From Tateyamaria omphalii (GTDB lineage: Bacteria; Pseudomonadota; Alphaproteobacteria; Rhodobacterales; Rhodobacteraceae), in NCBI RefSeq assembly GCF_019802125.1, contig NZ_JAHVHT010000002.1, forward strand, positions 1 through 64,000: a stretch of 64,000 bases of DNA. Reading direction: 5' to 3'. A program made the translations under genes and the position numbers. Positions 24,030 through 33,227 of this stretch are shown piece after piece (position 1 is the stretch's first letter; every line of letters starts with the position of its first letter). The notes beneath the pieces are model-generated. The model made no database searches, was not told the origin of the DNA, and saw only the letters and a program-made list of their open reading frames with translations.

Positions 24030-26000
24030 TCATTCCGCAGCCATCTTCTGCGCCACGGCGGACGTCACAGCCGACCGGATCTCCAACGTCGCCGAAATCG
24101 ACCCCTTGCGCCCATCTTCATAGGTCACCTCGGTCACCGTCGACACCTCCGACGATCCATCATAGAGCGCCGTGATGATGTCTGCGTACTTCTCTTCAAT
24201 GATCCGGCGGCGTACCTTCCGCGTGCGGGTCAACTCGCCATCGTCCGCATCCAGTTCCTTGTGCAGCACGACAAAGCGATGCACCTGGCAGCCCGACAAC
24301 ATCTCGTCCTCGGCCACCGACCGGTTCACCTCTTCCACGTGGTCCGTGATGGTCGCCAAAACCTGCGGATGCCCCGCCAGCTCTTGATATGACGCATAGG
24401 CAATGTTGTTTCGCTCGGCCCAGTTGCCCACCGCGGTCAGGTCAATATTGATGAATGCCGTACACTCATCCCGCCCATTGCCAAAGACCACGGCCTCCAG
24501 AATGTTCGGGAAAAACTTCAGCTTGTTCTCGACATATTTCGGCGCAAACAGCGCACCTGACGCCATCTGCCCCACATCCTTGGCCCGGTCGATGATGCGC
24601 AGATGCCCGGTGTCTTCTTCAATAAAGCCCGCGTCGCCCGTCGCGACCCAACCCTCGGCATCCTTGGTGTCAGCCGTGCTTTCCGCGTTCTTGTAGTACT
24701 CCACGAACACGCCAGGTGAGCGATAAAACACCTCGCCATTTGGCTCGATCTTCAGCTCCACACCGGGGCACTTCACTCCAACGGTATCGCTGCGCACCTC
24801 GCCATCGGGCTGCGCTGTGATAAACACGGTGGCCTCAGTCTGGCCGTAAAGCTGCTTCAGGTTGATGCCCAAAGACCGATAGAAATCAAAGATTTCCGGC
24901 CCAATCGCCTCACCCGCGGTATAGCCAACACGCACCCGCGAAAATCCAAGCGTGTTCTTCAACGGACCATAGACCATCAACTCGCCCAGCGAGTACTTCA
25001 GCCGATCTACAAGCCCTACAGATTTGCCATCCAGAATGGCGGGGCCAACCTTCCGCGCGTGATCCATGAAGTAATGGAACATCTTCTGCTTGAACGCGCC
25101 CGCATCCTCCATGCGGATCATCACGTTGGTCAGTTGCCCCTCAAACACGCGCGGTGGAGCGAAATAGTAAGTCGGCCCAATCTCACGCAGATCAACATGC
25201 ATGGTGTCCGCGCTTTCCGGGCAATTCGTACAGAACCCCGACCACAACGCCTGCCCAACGGAAAAGATAAAATCGCCAACCCACGCCATCGGCAGATAGG
25301 CCAGGATGTCATCGCTCTGCCGCAACCCATCGAACTCCGACGACGACTTCGATGTCTCGATCACGTTGCGATTGGACAGCACCACACCTTTGGGCTTGCC
25401 CGTGGTACCCGACGTATACAGCATGACGCAGGTGCTATCGTAATCCAGCGCCGCAATCCGCCTCGCCATCTCCGGCGCCAACTCATCCCGCTTGGCCCGA
25501 CCGGCATCCTGCACATGTGAATACTGATGCAGTTTCGAATGATCGTATTTCCGCAGACCGCGCGGATCGAGGTAGATCATCTGCTCAAAGCCGGGCAGCT
25601 GCGCCTGCACTTCGATGACCTTGTCCACCTGCTCCTGATCACCCGCGATCACAAAACGCGCGCCCGAATGATCAAGGGTATAGGCCATCTCTTCGGCGGC
25701 GGCGTCCTGATACAGCGGCACGGGGATCGCGCCCGCCATTTGCGCCGCCATCATCGACCAGTAGAGATAAGGCCGGTTGCGCCCGATCACGGCGATATGG
25801 TCGCCGGGCTGCACACCCAAATCAATCAGCCCAAGCGCCAGCGCTTCGACCTCTTCCAGCGTCTCGGCCCAGGTCCAGCTTTGCCAGATCCCGAATTCCT
25901 TCTCGCGATAGGCCGGGGCCGATCCAAATTCCTTGGCATTTCGATGTAGCAGCGCAGGAACGGACACCAGCCCGTTCGCGCCTTCAGGCGACTTGACCAC
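24030..26000 (-). CDS. Long-chain acyl-CoA synthetase-type AMP-forming ligase
   Basis: 656 residues from GTG 26000 (MVKSPEGANGL), chosen for GGGAGGAACATTC just upstream. Motifs: the P-loop CVMLYTSGTTGKPKGVVLSN, GQTEATVFITAQ, and WVATGDAGFIEEDTGHLRIIDRAKD. The length and FADR-like end place it with bacterial long-chain/aromatic acyl-CoA synthetases often found with Liv-type transporters. It activates a carboxylic acid to acyl-CoA. It is a separate unit heading the cluster; the second ligase is at 15507. Confidence 0.9.
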   Translation of the reverse strand: MVKSPEGANGLVSVPALLHRNAKEFGSAPAYREKEFGIWQSWTWAETLEEVEALALGLIDLGVQPGDHIAVIGRNRPYLYWSMMAAQMAGAIPVPLYQDAAAEEMAYTLDHSGARFVIAGDQEQVDKVIEVQAQLPGFEQMIYLDPRGLRKYDHSKLHQYSHVQDAGRAKRDELAPEMARRIAALDYDSTCVMLYTSGTTGKPKGVVLSNRNVIETSKSSSEFDGLRQSDDILAYLPMAWVGDFIFSVGQALWSGFCTNCPESADTMHVDLREIGPTYYFAPPRVFEGQLTNVMIRMEDAGAFKQKMFHYFMDHARKVGPAILDGKSVGLVDRLKYSLGELMVYGPLKNTLGFSRVRVGYTAGEAIGPEIFDFYRSLGINLKQLYGQTEATVFITAQPDGEVRSDTVGVKCPGVELKIEPNGEVFYRSPGVFVEYYKNAESTADTKDAEGWVATGDAGFIEEDTGHLRIIDRAKDVGQMASGALFAPKYVENKLKFFPNILEAVVFGNGRDECTAFINIDLTAVGNWAERNNIAYASYQELAGHPQVLATITDHVEEVNRSVAEDEMLSGCQVHRFVVLHKELDADDGELTRTRKVRRRIIEEKYADIITALYDGSSEVSTVTEVTYEDGRKGSISATLEIRSAVTSAVAQKMAAE

Positions 26001-26186
26001 GAATGTTCCTCCCGAGCACCCCCTCCCCGGGGCGCACATGATCGCTTTGACGATTCTTACACGTCTAAGGATGTCCGGTTCACGCTGCGCGTCAACTTTT
26101 TCCTGATGTTTTCCCAATCCTTACGAATTGTAACAGCCCACCAGCAGCCGTTGTGCGCGGCGCAAATCCAGTGCTAGCCATAGATC

Positions 26187-28079
26187 ATGGCACAGGATCA
26201 CACAGCCTCCCTAACGGCCTCTGGCCTCAACCTGATCGCGCAAGCGCTCACGATCTACGACCGCGACCTGCGCCTTGCCGTCTGCAATGCCCCTTTCCAG
26301 CAAATGTTCGATCTGCCCGACGCCCTGGTCACCCCCGGCTCGACCTTCCGCGAGACGATCACCCACCTCGCCAAGCGCGGCGAATACGGCCCCATCGACG
26401 ATCTCGACACCTTCGTGCAGGAACGGGTCGACCAGGCCCTCGCGTTCGAGCCGCACTACATGGAACGCACCCGCGCCAACGGCCGCACCATTTCTGTCGA
26501 AGGGTCGCCGCTCCCCCAAGGCGGCTGGGTCACCGTCTACACCGACATCTCCCACACCAAGTCGCAAGAAGCGCTCCTGCGTGCCCGTGCCACCGAACTT
26601 AGCGACCAGGTCCTGCAGCACACCGAAGCGCTCAGCTCCACCAACCGCCAACTTGCCGCCACCGTCTCCGCCCTTGAGGAAGCCAAGCGCCAACTGACGG
26701 AAACCGAAGCACGCACCCGCCTCACGACCGAAATGATGCCCGCCCACATCGCCCATGTGGATGCCACTGGGCACTACACCTACTCCAACCGACGGCTCAG
26801 TACGGTCATCCCCAGCCGCCCCTCGGAAATCGTAGGCGAACATATCTCCGACGCGCTCGGCGCCTTTGCATACGGACGCATCGCCTCAAACCTCGCCCGC
26901 GCCTATCAGGGTGAGGCATCGGTGTTCGAATTCACTGACGAAGCCAGCGCCAGACGCATCCGTGTGGCCTTCACCCCCGAAGCCTCGGGCGGCGTCTACA
27001 TCCTCTCCATGGACATCACCGAGGAAACGCAAGCCCGCGTCGCGCTGCAACAAAACCGCCGCCGCACGCTGGCGGCACAGATGACATCGGGCATGGCACA
27101 CGACTTCTCAAACCTGCTGACCATCATCCTCGGCCTGCAATCCAAACTATCCCGTATGTACAACCTCCCCCAAGGCGCCAGCGACCTGATCGAAGGCACG
27201 CTTTCAGCCACAAGACGCGGCGGCGAGCTTCTCAACGCCATCGCCGACATGACCGCAGGCCGCGCCATGCGCCCTGCCGCCACGGACATCGAAACGCTGC
27301 TGGCAGACGTCACCACCATGGCACAATCGACCTTGCCACCGGGCCTCACCCTAAGCACCTTCACCACCGTCACTGGCCCCCACATGCTGGACCCGGGCCT
27401 GGTCAAGGACAGCCTCCTGAACCTCATCCTCAACGCCCGCGACGCCTGCGGCACGGCCGGAGAGATCACGCTCACTGCTCGTCCCGTCCACGACACCTGG
27501 CTCGAATTCATCGTCACCGACACCGGACCCGGTTTCTCGAACGAGGCGCTCGAACACGGATTCGATCCGTTTTTCACCACCAAAGGCAGCGAAGGCTCCG
27601 GCATGGGCCTGCCCATGGTCTACGACATGACCAAACGCGCAGGCGGCGATCTGAAACTCGGCAACGGCGACGTCGGCGCGCAAGTCCGCCTGCGCCTGCC
27701 CTTGCGCCCCGCCCCGCAACTCGCAGGCGCCCTCGTGCTGCTGGTCGAGGATGACCCCGACCTGCGCCAACACTACCGCGACCTCCTGATGGGCATGGGC
27801 CACGCCGTGATCGAAGCCGCAGGCGTGGATGAGGCCATAGCCCTCACCGCCGACCTGCCCGACATCGGCCTCGTGTTGTCGGACATCAACCTCGGCTCCG
27901 GCACCCGCACTGGCATTGACCTCGCCACCCAATTGAACGGCAGCCTGCCCGTGATCCTGATGACCTCGCTCCTGCCCAGTGACCCGACCTTCCACACGGC
28001 AAGCCGCACCGCTCCTGTCCTGCGCAAACCGTTCGAAGCCTCGGACCTCGCCGCTCTTCTGCAGGCAGACGCCGCATGA
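26187..28079 (+). CDS. Hybrid sensor histidine kinase with PAS domains and a receiver
   Basis: 630 residues, no transmembrane segment, so probably a cytoplasmic sensor. Order: PAS-like domain (about 8-120, LNLIAQALTIYDRDLRLAVCN), a coiled coil (ATELSDQVLQHTEALSSTNRQL), a second PAS domain (about 175-285), DHp helix with phospho-acceptor H305 (SGMAHDFSNLLT), HATPase with N-box LLNLILNARDA and DTGPGFS, and a C-terminal receiver with D566 (VLSDINLG). Resembles kinases linked to cell state in Rhodobacterales; the ligand is unknown. Its stop overlaps the response regulator start by 4 nt. Confidence 0.92.
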   Translation: MAQDHTASLTASGLNLIAQALTIYDRDLRLAVCNAPFQQMFDLPDALVTPGSTFRETITHLAKRGEYGPIDDLDTFVQERVDQALAFEPHYMERTRANGRTISVEGSPLPQGGWVTVYTDISHTKSQEALLRARATELSDQVLQHTEALSSTNRQLAATVSALEEAKRQLTETEARTRLTTEMMPAHIAHVDATGHYTYSNRRLSTVIPSRPSEIVGEHISDALGAFAYGRIASNLARAYQGEASVFEFTDEASARRIRVAFTPEASGGVYILSMDITEETQARVALQQNRRRTLAAQMTSGMAHDFSNLLTIILGLQSKLSRMYNLPQGASDLIEGTLSATRRGGELLNAIADMTAGRAMRPAATDIETLLADVTTMAQSTLPPGLTLSTFTTVTGPHMLDPGLVKDSLLNLILNARDACGTAGEITLTARPVHDTWLEFIVTDTGPGFSNEALEHGFDPFFTTKGSEGSGMGLPMVYDMTKRAGGDLKLGNGDVGAQVRLRLPLRPAPQLAGALVLLVEDDPDLRQHYRDLLMGMGHAVIEAAGVDEAIALTADLPDIGLVLSDINLGSGTRTGIDLATQLNGSLPVILMTSLLPSDPTFHTASRTAPVLRKPFEASDLAALLQADAA

Positions 28080-28777
28080 CCCAGCCCCTTGTCACCATCC
28101 TCGACGACGAACCGGCGATCCGCACGATCCTCGCCGATGCGCTGGAAGAGGCCGGGTTTCGCACCCTCTCCTTCTCCCGCGCCTCCGCCTTCGAAGCGGC
28201 GCTGAAAACCCACAAACCCGACGTATGCCTCGTTGACCTCGGCCTGCCCGACACCGACGGTCTGACGCTGGTTCACAAACTCGCCCTCGAACAAGGCGCT
28301 GCAGTCATCATCATCTCGGGCCGCGCACAGGTACAGGACCGCGTAACGGGCCTAGAACTCGGCGCCGACGACTACATCATCAAACCCTTCGACCCGGCCG
28401 AGGTCGTCGCGCGCATCCGCGTCCGCCTGCGCACCCCCAAAGCCACAACGCAAACCGGCCAGATCGCCAATTTCAACGGCTGGACCGCCTCCTTCGACAG
28501 CTACACGCTGACCGATGACCAAGGCAGCGAAACCCCGTTTTCCCATGCCGAAGGCGAAGTGCTCCGCCTCTTCCTCGACGCGCCCAAACGGCTCATCAGC
28601 CGCGCCCAGATGCAGGAAATGCTGGGCGGCGGCGCGGGTGACAGCTTTGACCGCGCCATGGATGTCCGCATCAGCCGCCTGCGCACCAAGCTGCGCGAAG
28701 ACCCCAAGAACCCCCGCCTGATCAAAACGATCTACGGCGCCGGTTACATCTTTCTGGGCGATGTGCAGTGGACATGA
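28076..28777 (+). CDS. OmpR-type response regulator
   Basis: 233 residues. Receiver with acidic pocket ILDDEP, phosphorylation site D54 (VDLGLPDTDG), and the conserved Lys in YIIKPFDP. The second half is a winged-helix DNA-binding domain ending RLRTKLREDPKNPRLIKTIYGAGYIF. It is translationally coupled to the hybrid kinase at 26187, making a complete two-component pair with two receivers (a possible phosphorelay). Confidence 0.93.
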   Translation: MTQPLVTILDDEPAIRTILADALEEAGFRTLSFSRASAFEAALKTHKPDVCLVDLGLPDTDGLTLVHKLALEQGAAVIIISGRAQVQDRVTGLELGADDYIIKPFDPAEVVARIRVRLRTPKATTQTGQIANFNGWTASFDSYTLTDDQGSETPFSHAEGEVLRLFLDAPKRLISRAQMQEMLGGGAGDSFDRAMDVRISRLRTKLREDPKNPRLIKTIYGAGYIFLGDVQWT

Positions 28778-28804
28778 GGATTCAACCCGTGGCAGAATCA
28801 CCCC

Positions 28805-29023
28805 ATGGTCGAAGCGCTCCTCTACCGTTCTGACGACGCCCGGTTCTACCGTGTCGAAATCACGTTCAACCTTTTCGCCGAAGCATCGGTAGTGATCGAA
28901 TGGGGCGTCAAAGGGGGCAAACCCTGCCGCCGCATCACCTGCCACAGCGACCTGCGCGCGGCCTCCACCGCCGCCGACCGCTACCGGCAACGCGCGCTCA
29001 GACGGGGCTACGCCAAAGCCTGA
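28805..29023 (+). CDS. WGR-domain protein with an altered WGR motif
   Basis: 72 residues. The WGR-domain pattern is complete around [22 protein letters not shown], but the motif reads WGV instead of WGR. These small stand-alone WGR proteins are common in alphaproteobacteria; the domain may bind nucleic acid or poly(ADP-ribose)-related partners, function unknown. It overlaps the 3' end of the convergent M20 amidase gene by 16 nt. Confidence 0.8.
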   Translation: MVEALLYRSDDARFYRVEITFNLFAEASVVIEWGVKGGKPCRRITCHSDLRAASTAADRYRQRALRRGYAKA

Positions 29024-30210
29024 AGCCCCGCGGCATGGGCCAGCACTCGCAGGCCCGCCACGAGATCGGCCTCATCCGTATCTTCCTCAAAGGCATGACT
29101 GATCCCGCCGATGGACGGCACAAACAGCATCGCCACAGGCATCACCCGCGCCACATTGGTCGCATCATGCAACGCCCCTGACGGCATGCGCCGCCACTTC
29201 CCCGGTGCCACGGCCTCCGCCCCCGCCTCCAAACGCGCGCGCAGATCAGCATCCATCGCCACAGGCTCCAACCCCAACAAAGGCCCCTTTTCAACACCAA
29301 GATCCATTTCGTCAGCCACCTCGGCCAAGGTCTCCTCGATCACCGCCTCCATCCGCGCCAGCCGATTTGCATCTCCATCCCGCCACTGCATGGAAAACCG
29401 CACCTGCCCCGGCACGATGGACGACGCATTCGGTGCCACAGTCACATGCCCAATGGTCCAGACCGATGACGGCGTGACCACATTCCGCAACCGCTCATTC
29501 AACCGGCTGGAAAAAGCCACAAGCCCCTGAAACGCATCCCGCCGCAGCGCCATAGCTGTGGTGCCAGCATGGTTCTGCTGCCCGGTCAGCGTGATGACCC
29601 TATCCCGAATACCAACAATATCCGTTACAACGCCAATCTGCTCACCAGCGGCATCCAAGGTCGCCCCCTGCTCGATGTGCAACTCGACAAACCCGGTGAA
29701 CCGCCCCGGATCAACAGGTGCCCCAATGCGATCCCCGACAACCCGACGCGCATCGCCCAGCGCCACACCCTCATGGTCCACCAACGCATCCGCCTCGGCC
29801 AAAGACAGCCCGCCAGTCCACACATTCGAGCCGGTGGTCACGCCATACCGGCCCTCTTCATCCTGAAAGGATACCACCGAAATCGCCGGATCACCATTTT
29901 CCACACTGGCCCGCGCAACCTCCAAAGCGGCCACAACGCCCAGCGCCCCATCCAGCCACCCGCCCTGCGGCTGACTGTCCGAATGCGACCCCAAAAGCAG
30001 CGAAGGCCCCTCCGCCAACCCAAACAGGTTCCCCGTCGCATCAAAGCGCGGCTCAAGCCCAGCCTCAGCCATCCGCGACGCCAACCAATCCCGCGCCGCC
30101 ATGTCCGCCTCGGAATACGCAGGCCGCACCACGCCCTTGCCCACACCCGACGCCCCAAAGGAACGCAGCACATGCAAATCCGCCAAAAACCGCTCAGAAT
30201 TCAACGCCAA
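29008..30210 (-). CDS. M20-family Zn amidase (allantoate amidohydrolase / N-carbamoyl amino acid hydrolase type)
   Basis: About 400 residues. The start is uncertain: no ATG is near, and TTG 30210 (or 30204) after GAAGGGG is my choice; the frame is open to 30276. Metal-site motifs: [63 protein letters not shown], and [13 protein letters not shown] (each quoted in part). With allA, allE and puuE/uraD elsewhere in the window, hydrolysis of allantoate to ureidoglycine is the most useful guess, but N-carbamoyl-amino-acid hydrolysis is equally compatible. Confidence 0.85.
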   Translation of the reverse strand: MALNSERFLADLHVLRSFGASGVGKGVVRPAYSEADMAARDWLASRMAEAGLEPRFDATGNLFGLAEGPSLLLGSHSDSQPQGGWLDGALGVVAALEVARASVENGDPAISVVSFQDEEGRYGVTTGSNVWTGGLSLAEADALVDHEGVALGDARRVVGDRIGAPVDPGRFTGFVELHIEQGATLDAAGEQIGVVTDIVGIRDRVITLTGQQNHAGTTAMALRRDAFQGLVAFSSRLNERLRNVVTPSSVWTIGHVTVAPNASSIVPGQVRFSMQWRDGDANRLARMEAVIEETLAEVADEMDLGVEKGPLLGLEPVAMDADLRARLEAGAEAVAPGKWRRMPSGALHDATNVARVMPVAMLFVPSIGGISHAFEEDTDEADLVAGLRVLAHAAGLQALA

Positions 30211-30220
30211 CGCAATCCCC

Positions 30221-30240
30221 TTCTTCTGACCAGAAATACC
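30221..30240 (+). repeat. Dispersed repeat, family A (degenerate copy)
   Basis: TTCTTCTGACCAGAAATACC, followed by ACGGGG and a perfect hairpin CGAGGGGC/GCCCCTCG around 30250-30270. It stands between the fdhF 3' end and the amidase start, in opposite orientation to them. Better copies: 36695-36714, 50416-50434, 58912-58930. Confidence 0.6.
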
Positions 30241-30312
30241 ACGGGGAGCTCGAGGGGCAGCGCCCCTCGTCAGCAAAAATAGATCGCGCGCGCCGTCAGG
30301 CGCACATCTGGA

Positions 30313-33078
30313 TCACTCCGCCGCCGCGGCCCCTTCAACGGCCTCGACGCGTACGGCAGAAAACTTGAACTCCGGAATCTTGCCGTATGGATCCACCGCC
30401 GGATTCGTCAGAATATTCGCCGCCGCCTCCACATAGGCAAAGGGCAGGAACACCATATCCGGCGACACCGCCCGATCCTCTCGCGCCATGATCTCGATCG
30501 ACCCGCGCTTGGTGGTCAAACGCACCGTATCCCCCGGCACCGCACCCAGCTTCCGCAGGGTCGACGGATGCAAGGAACAATTCGCCTCCGGCTCCACCGC
30601 ATCCAGCACGGTCGCACGCCGGGTCATCGACCCGGTATGCCAATGCTCCAACTGCCGCCCTGTCGTGAGGATCATTGGATACTCCACATCCGGCACATCA
30701 TCCGGCGCAATCACGGCAGCCGGGGTAAAGCGCGCCCGTCCATCCGGGCGCGGAAACCCATCACCAAACACAATCGCCTGCCCCGGATCTTCCGGGCTCA
30801 GCGACGGATAGGTGACAGCATTCTGCCCCTCCAGCCGCTCCCAGGTGATGTTATCGAGCGACTTCATGTTCAGCTTCATCTCGGCAAACACATCCGCCGG
30901 GCTTTCATAGGTCCACCCGAGGCCCAACCGTTTCGCCAGTTCCACCTCGATCCACCAGTCTTCCTTGGCCTCACCGGGTGGCGGCACCGCAGGGCGACCC
31001 ATCTGCACCTGACGGTTCGTGTTGGTCACGGTGCCCGTCTTCTCGGCAAAGGCACTCGCGGGCAGGATCACATCCGCATAATTCGCTGTCTCGGTGATAA
31101 AGATGTCCTGCACCACCAGATGATCCAGCTTGGCCAGCGCATCGCGCGCATGCTCCACATCGGGGTCCGACATCGCCGGGTTCTCCCCCAGAATGTACAT
31201 CGCCTTGATCTGATCCGCGTGCACCGCATCCATGATCTCGGTCACGGTCAGACCTTTCTCGTTGGAGAAGTCACCAGACCCCCAAACGTCCGTGAACGCC
31301 GAGCGCACGCCATCATCCGTCACCGTCTGATAATCCGGCAGGAACATCGGGATCAGACCCGCGTCGCTGGCCCCCTGCACATTGTTCTGCCCCCGCAGCG
31401 GGTGCAGGCCAGCACCGGGCCGCCCCACTTGCCCTGTCATCAAGGCCAGCGAAATCAAACAGCGCGAATTGTCGGTCCCATGAATGTGTTGCGACACACC
31501 CATGCCCCAAAAGATCATCGCCGACTTCGCGCCAGCAAAGGTCCGCGCCACATCGCGCAACACATCCGCCTCGATCCCGCAAATCTCCGCCATCTTCTCG
31601 GGCGCAAAGCCCGCAAGGTGGTCCTTCTCCGCCTCCCAATTCTCGGTATAGGCGTCGATATACTGCTGGTCATACAGACCCTCTTCCACGATCACATGCA
31701 TGATCGCGTTCAGCATCGACACATCGGCACCGGGCCGGAACTGCAGCATGTGGCTGGCAAAGCGTTTCAGCGCCTGCCCACGCGGATCCATGACAATCAG
31801 CTTCCCGCCACGCTTGGTGAACTGCTTGAAATAAGTGGCGGCAACCGGGTGGTTCTCGATCGGGTTACATCCAATCGCAATCGCCACATCCGCATTCTCG
31901 ATCTCGTTGAAGGTCGCGGTCACAGCCCCCGACCCCACATTCTCCATCAACGCAGCAACAGAACTCGCATGGCACAACCGCGTACAGTGGTCGACGTTGT
32001 TGTGGCCAAAGCCCTGCCGGATCATCTTCTGAAACAGATAGGCTTCCTCGTTGGTACACTTGGCCGACCCGAAACCAGCAACCTCACGGCCCCTGCCCTT
32101 CAACCCGTTCGCCGCAAAATCCAGCGCCTCCTCCCAGGAGGCTTCGCGGAAATGCGTCGACCAATCGCCGGGGTCCACGTTCAACCCCTTGGCGGGCGCA
32201 TCCTCCCGCCGGATCAGCGGCTTGGTCAGACGGTGATCGTGATGGATGTAGTCAAAGCCAAAGCGCCCCTTCACACAGAGCCGCCCCTCGTTGGCAGGCC
32301 CATTGATGCCCTCGACATATTTGACCTTGCCGTCCTTCACCTTCAGCGACACCTGACAGCCCACACCACAGAACGGGCAAATGCTCTCGACCTCACTGTC
32401 GTAATCCTTGCTGTCGCCCACCTGCGCGTCATCAACGACCGTGGACGGCATCAAAGCGCCAGTCGGACAGGCCTGCACACACTCGCCACAGGCAACACAG
32501 GTACTCTCGCCCATCGGGTCCGCAAAATCGAAGGTCGGATAAGCATCATGCCCCCGCCCCGCCATGCCGATCACATCATTGACCTGCACCTCGCGGCAGG
32601 CGCGCACGCACAACCCGCACTGAATGCAGGCATCCAGGTTCACCGACATCGCCACATGGGAATCGTCCAGCAGCGGAATCCGCCCCTCTTCCAGCTTCGG
32701 AAAGCGGCTCTCGGACACACCGTTCATCTCGGCCATGTCCCAAAGATGGGCGGACTTGTCATGCGCCACATCGCGCTCGGGTTGATCCGCGACCAGCATC
32801 TCAACGACCATCTTGCGCGCAGACTCGGCGCGCGCAGAATTTGTGGTCACAACCATGCCCTCGGACGGCTCGCGAATGCAGGACGCGGCCAAAACCCGCT
32901 CACCTTCAATCTCGACCATACAGGCGCGGCAGTTTCCGTCGGGGCGGTACCCCGGTGCAGGCTTGTGGCACAGATGCGGGATCACCAGACCACGACCATG
33001 GGCCACTTCCCAGATGGTCATGCCCGCCTCGGCTTGCACTTCCTGTCCATCCAGCGTGAACGTCACCTTGTCAGACAT
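30313..33078 (-). CDS. fdhF: Formate dehydrogenase, alpha subunit (Mo/W, NAD-type N-terminal iron-sulfur modules)
   Basis: 921 residues from ATG 33078 (MSDKVTFTLDGQEV), with GGGAGA upstream. Domain order: plant-type [2Fe-2S] ferredoxin (C37, C50, C53, C67), the NuoG-like His-Cys cluster, two 4Fe-4S ferredoxin motifs (CIQCGLCVRACRE; CVACGECVQACPTG), the Mo-bisMGD domain with its own CPFCGVGC cluster, and active-site Cys in DHCTRLCHASSV (not selenocysteine). Oxidises formate to CO2. The NAD-dependent partners (FdsB/FdsG) and FdsC/D are absent nearby. Confidence 0.92.
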   Translation of the reverse strand: MSDKVTFTLDGQEVQAEAGMTIWEVAHGRGLVIPHLCHKPAPGYRPDGNCRACMVEIEGERVLAASCIREPSEGMVVTTNSARAESARKMVVEMLVADQPERDVAHDKSAHLWDMAEMNGVSESRFPKLEEGRIPLLDDSHVAMSVNLDACIQCGLCVRACREVQVNDVIGMAGRGHDAYPTFDFADPMGESTCVACGECVQACPTGALMPSTVVDDAQVGDSKDYDSEVESICPFCGVGCQVSLKVKDGKVKYVEGINGPANEGRLCVKGRFGFDYIHHDHRLTKPLIRREDAPAKGLNVDPGDWSTHFREASWEEALDFAANGLKGRGREVAGFGSAKCTNEEAYLFQKMIRQGFGHNNVDHCTRLCHASSVAALMENVGSGAVTATFNEIENADVAIAIGCNPIENHPVAATYFKQFTKRGGKLIVMDPRGQALKRFASHMLQFRPGADVSMLNAIMHVIVEEGLYDQQYIDAYTENWEAEKDHLAGFAPEKMAEICGIEADVLRDVARTFAGAKSAMIFWGMGVSQHIHGTDNSRCLISLALMTGQVGRPGAGLHPLRGQNNVQGASDAGLIPMFLPDYQTVTDDGVRSAFTDVWGSGDFSNEKGLTVTEIMDAVHADQIKAMYILGENPAMSDPDVEHARDALAKLDHLVVQDIFITETANYADVILPASAFAEKTGTVTNTNRQVQMGRPAVPPPGEAKEDWWIEVELAKRLGLGWTYESPADVFAEMKLNMKSLDNITWERLEGQNAVTYPSLSPEDPGQAIVFGDGFPRPDGRARFTPAAVIAPDDVPDVEYPMILTTGRQLEHWHTGSMTRRATVLDAVEPEANCSLHPSTLRKLGAVPGDTVRLTTKRGSIEIMAREDRAVSPDMVFLPFAYVEAAANILTNPAVDPYGKIPEFKFSAVRVEAVEGAAAAE

Positions 33079-33227
33079 GCGCCAAATCTCCCTGTTCTGC
33101 CATAGATATAGGAGAGCGCGCACAATCCCGTGACTCCCAATCCCGACACCGCACCCCGGTTTTGCGCCATGTAGGTTTCCGATCCGCAACCATTGCTCAC
33201 CCCCGGCAACAAGGATAGCCAAAGGGC

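Noticed and set aside
23638-24033. 131-codon minus-strand frame upstream of the livG-like gene
   Set aside because: Antisense to the small plus-strand gene with a good ribosome-binding site, low-complexity N-terminus, and no start signal of its own.
30568-33105. 845-codon open frame antisense to the formate dehydrogenase gene
   Set aside because: Same shadow effect; composition dominated by His, Arg and Pro, no family resemblance.
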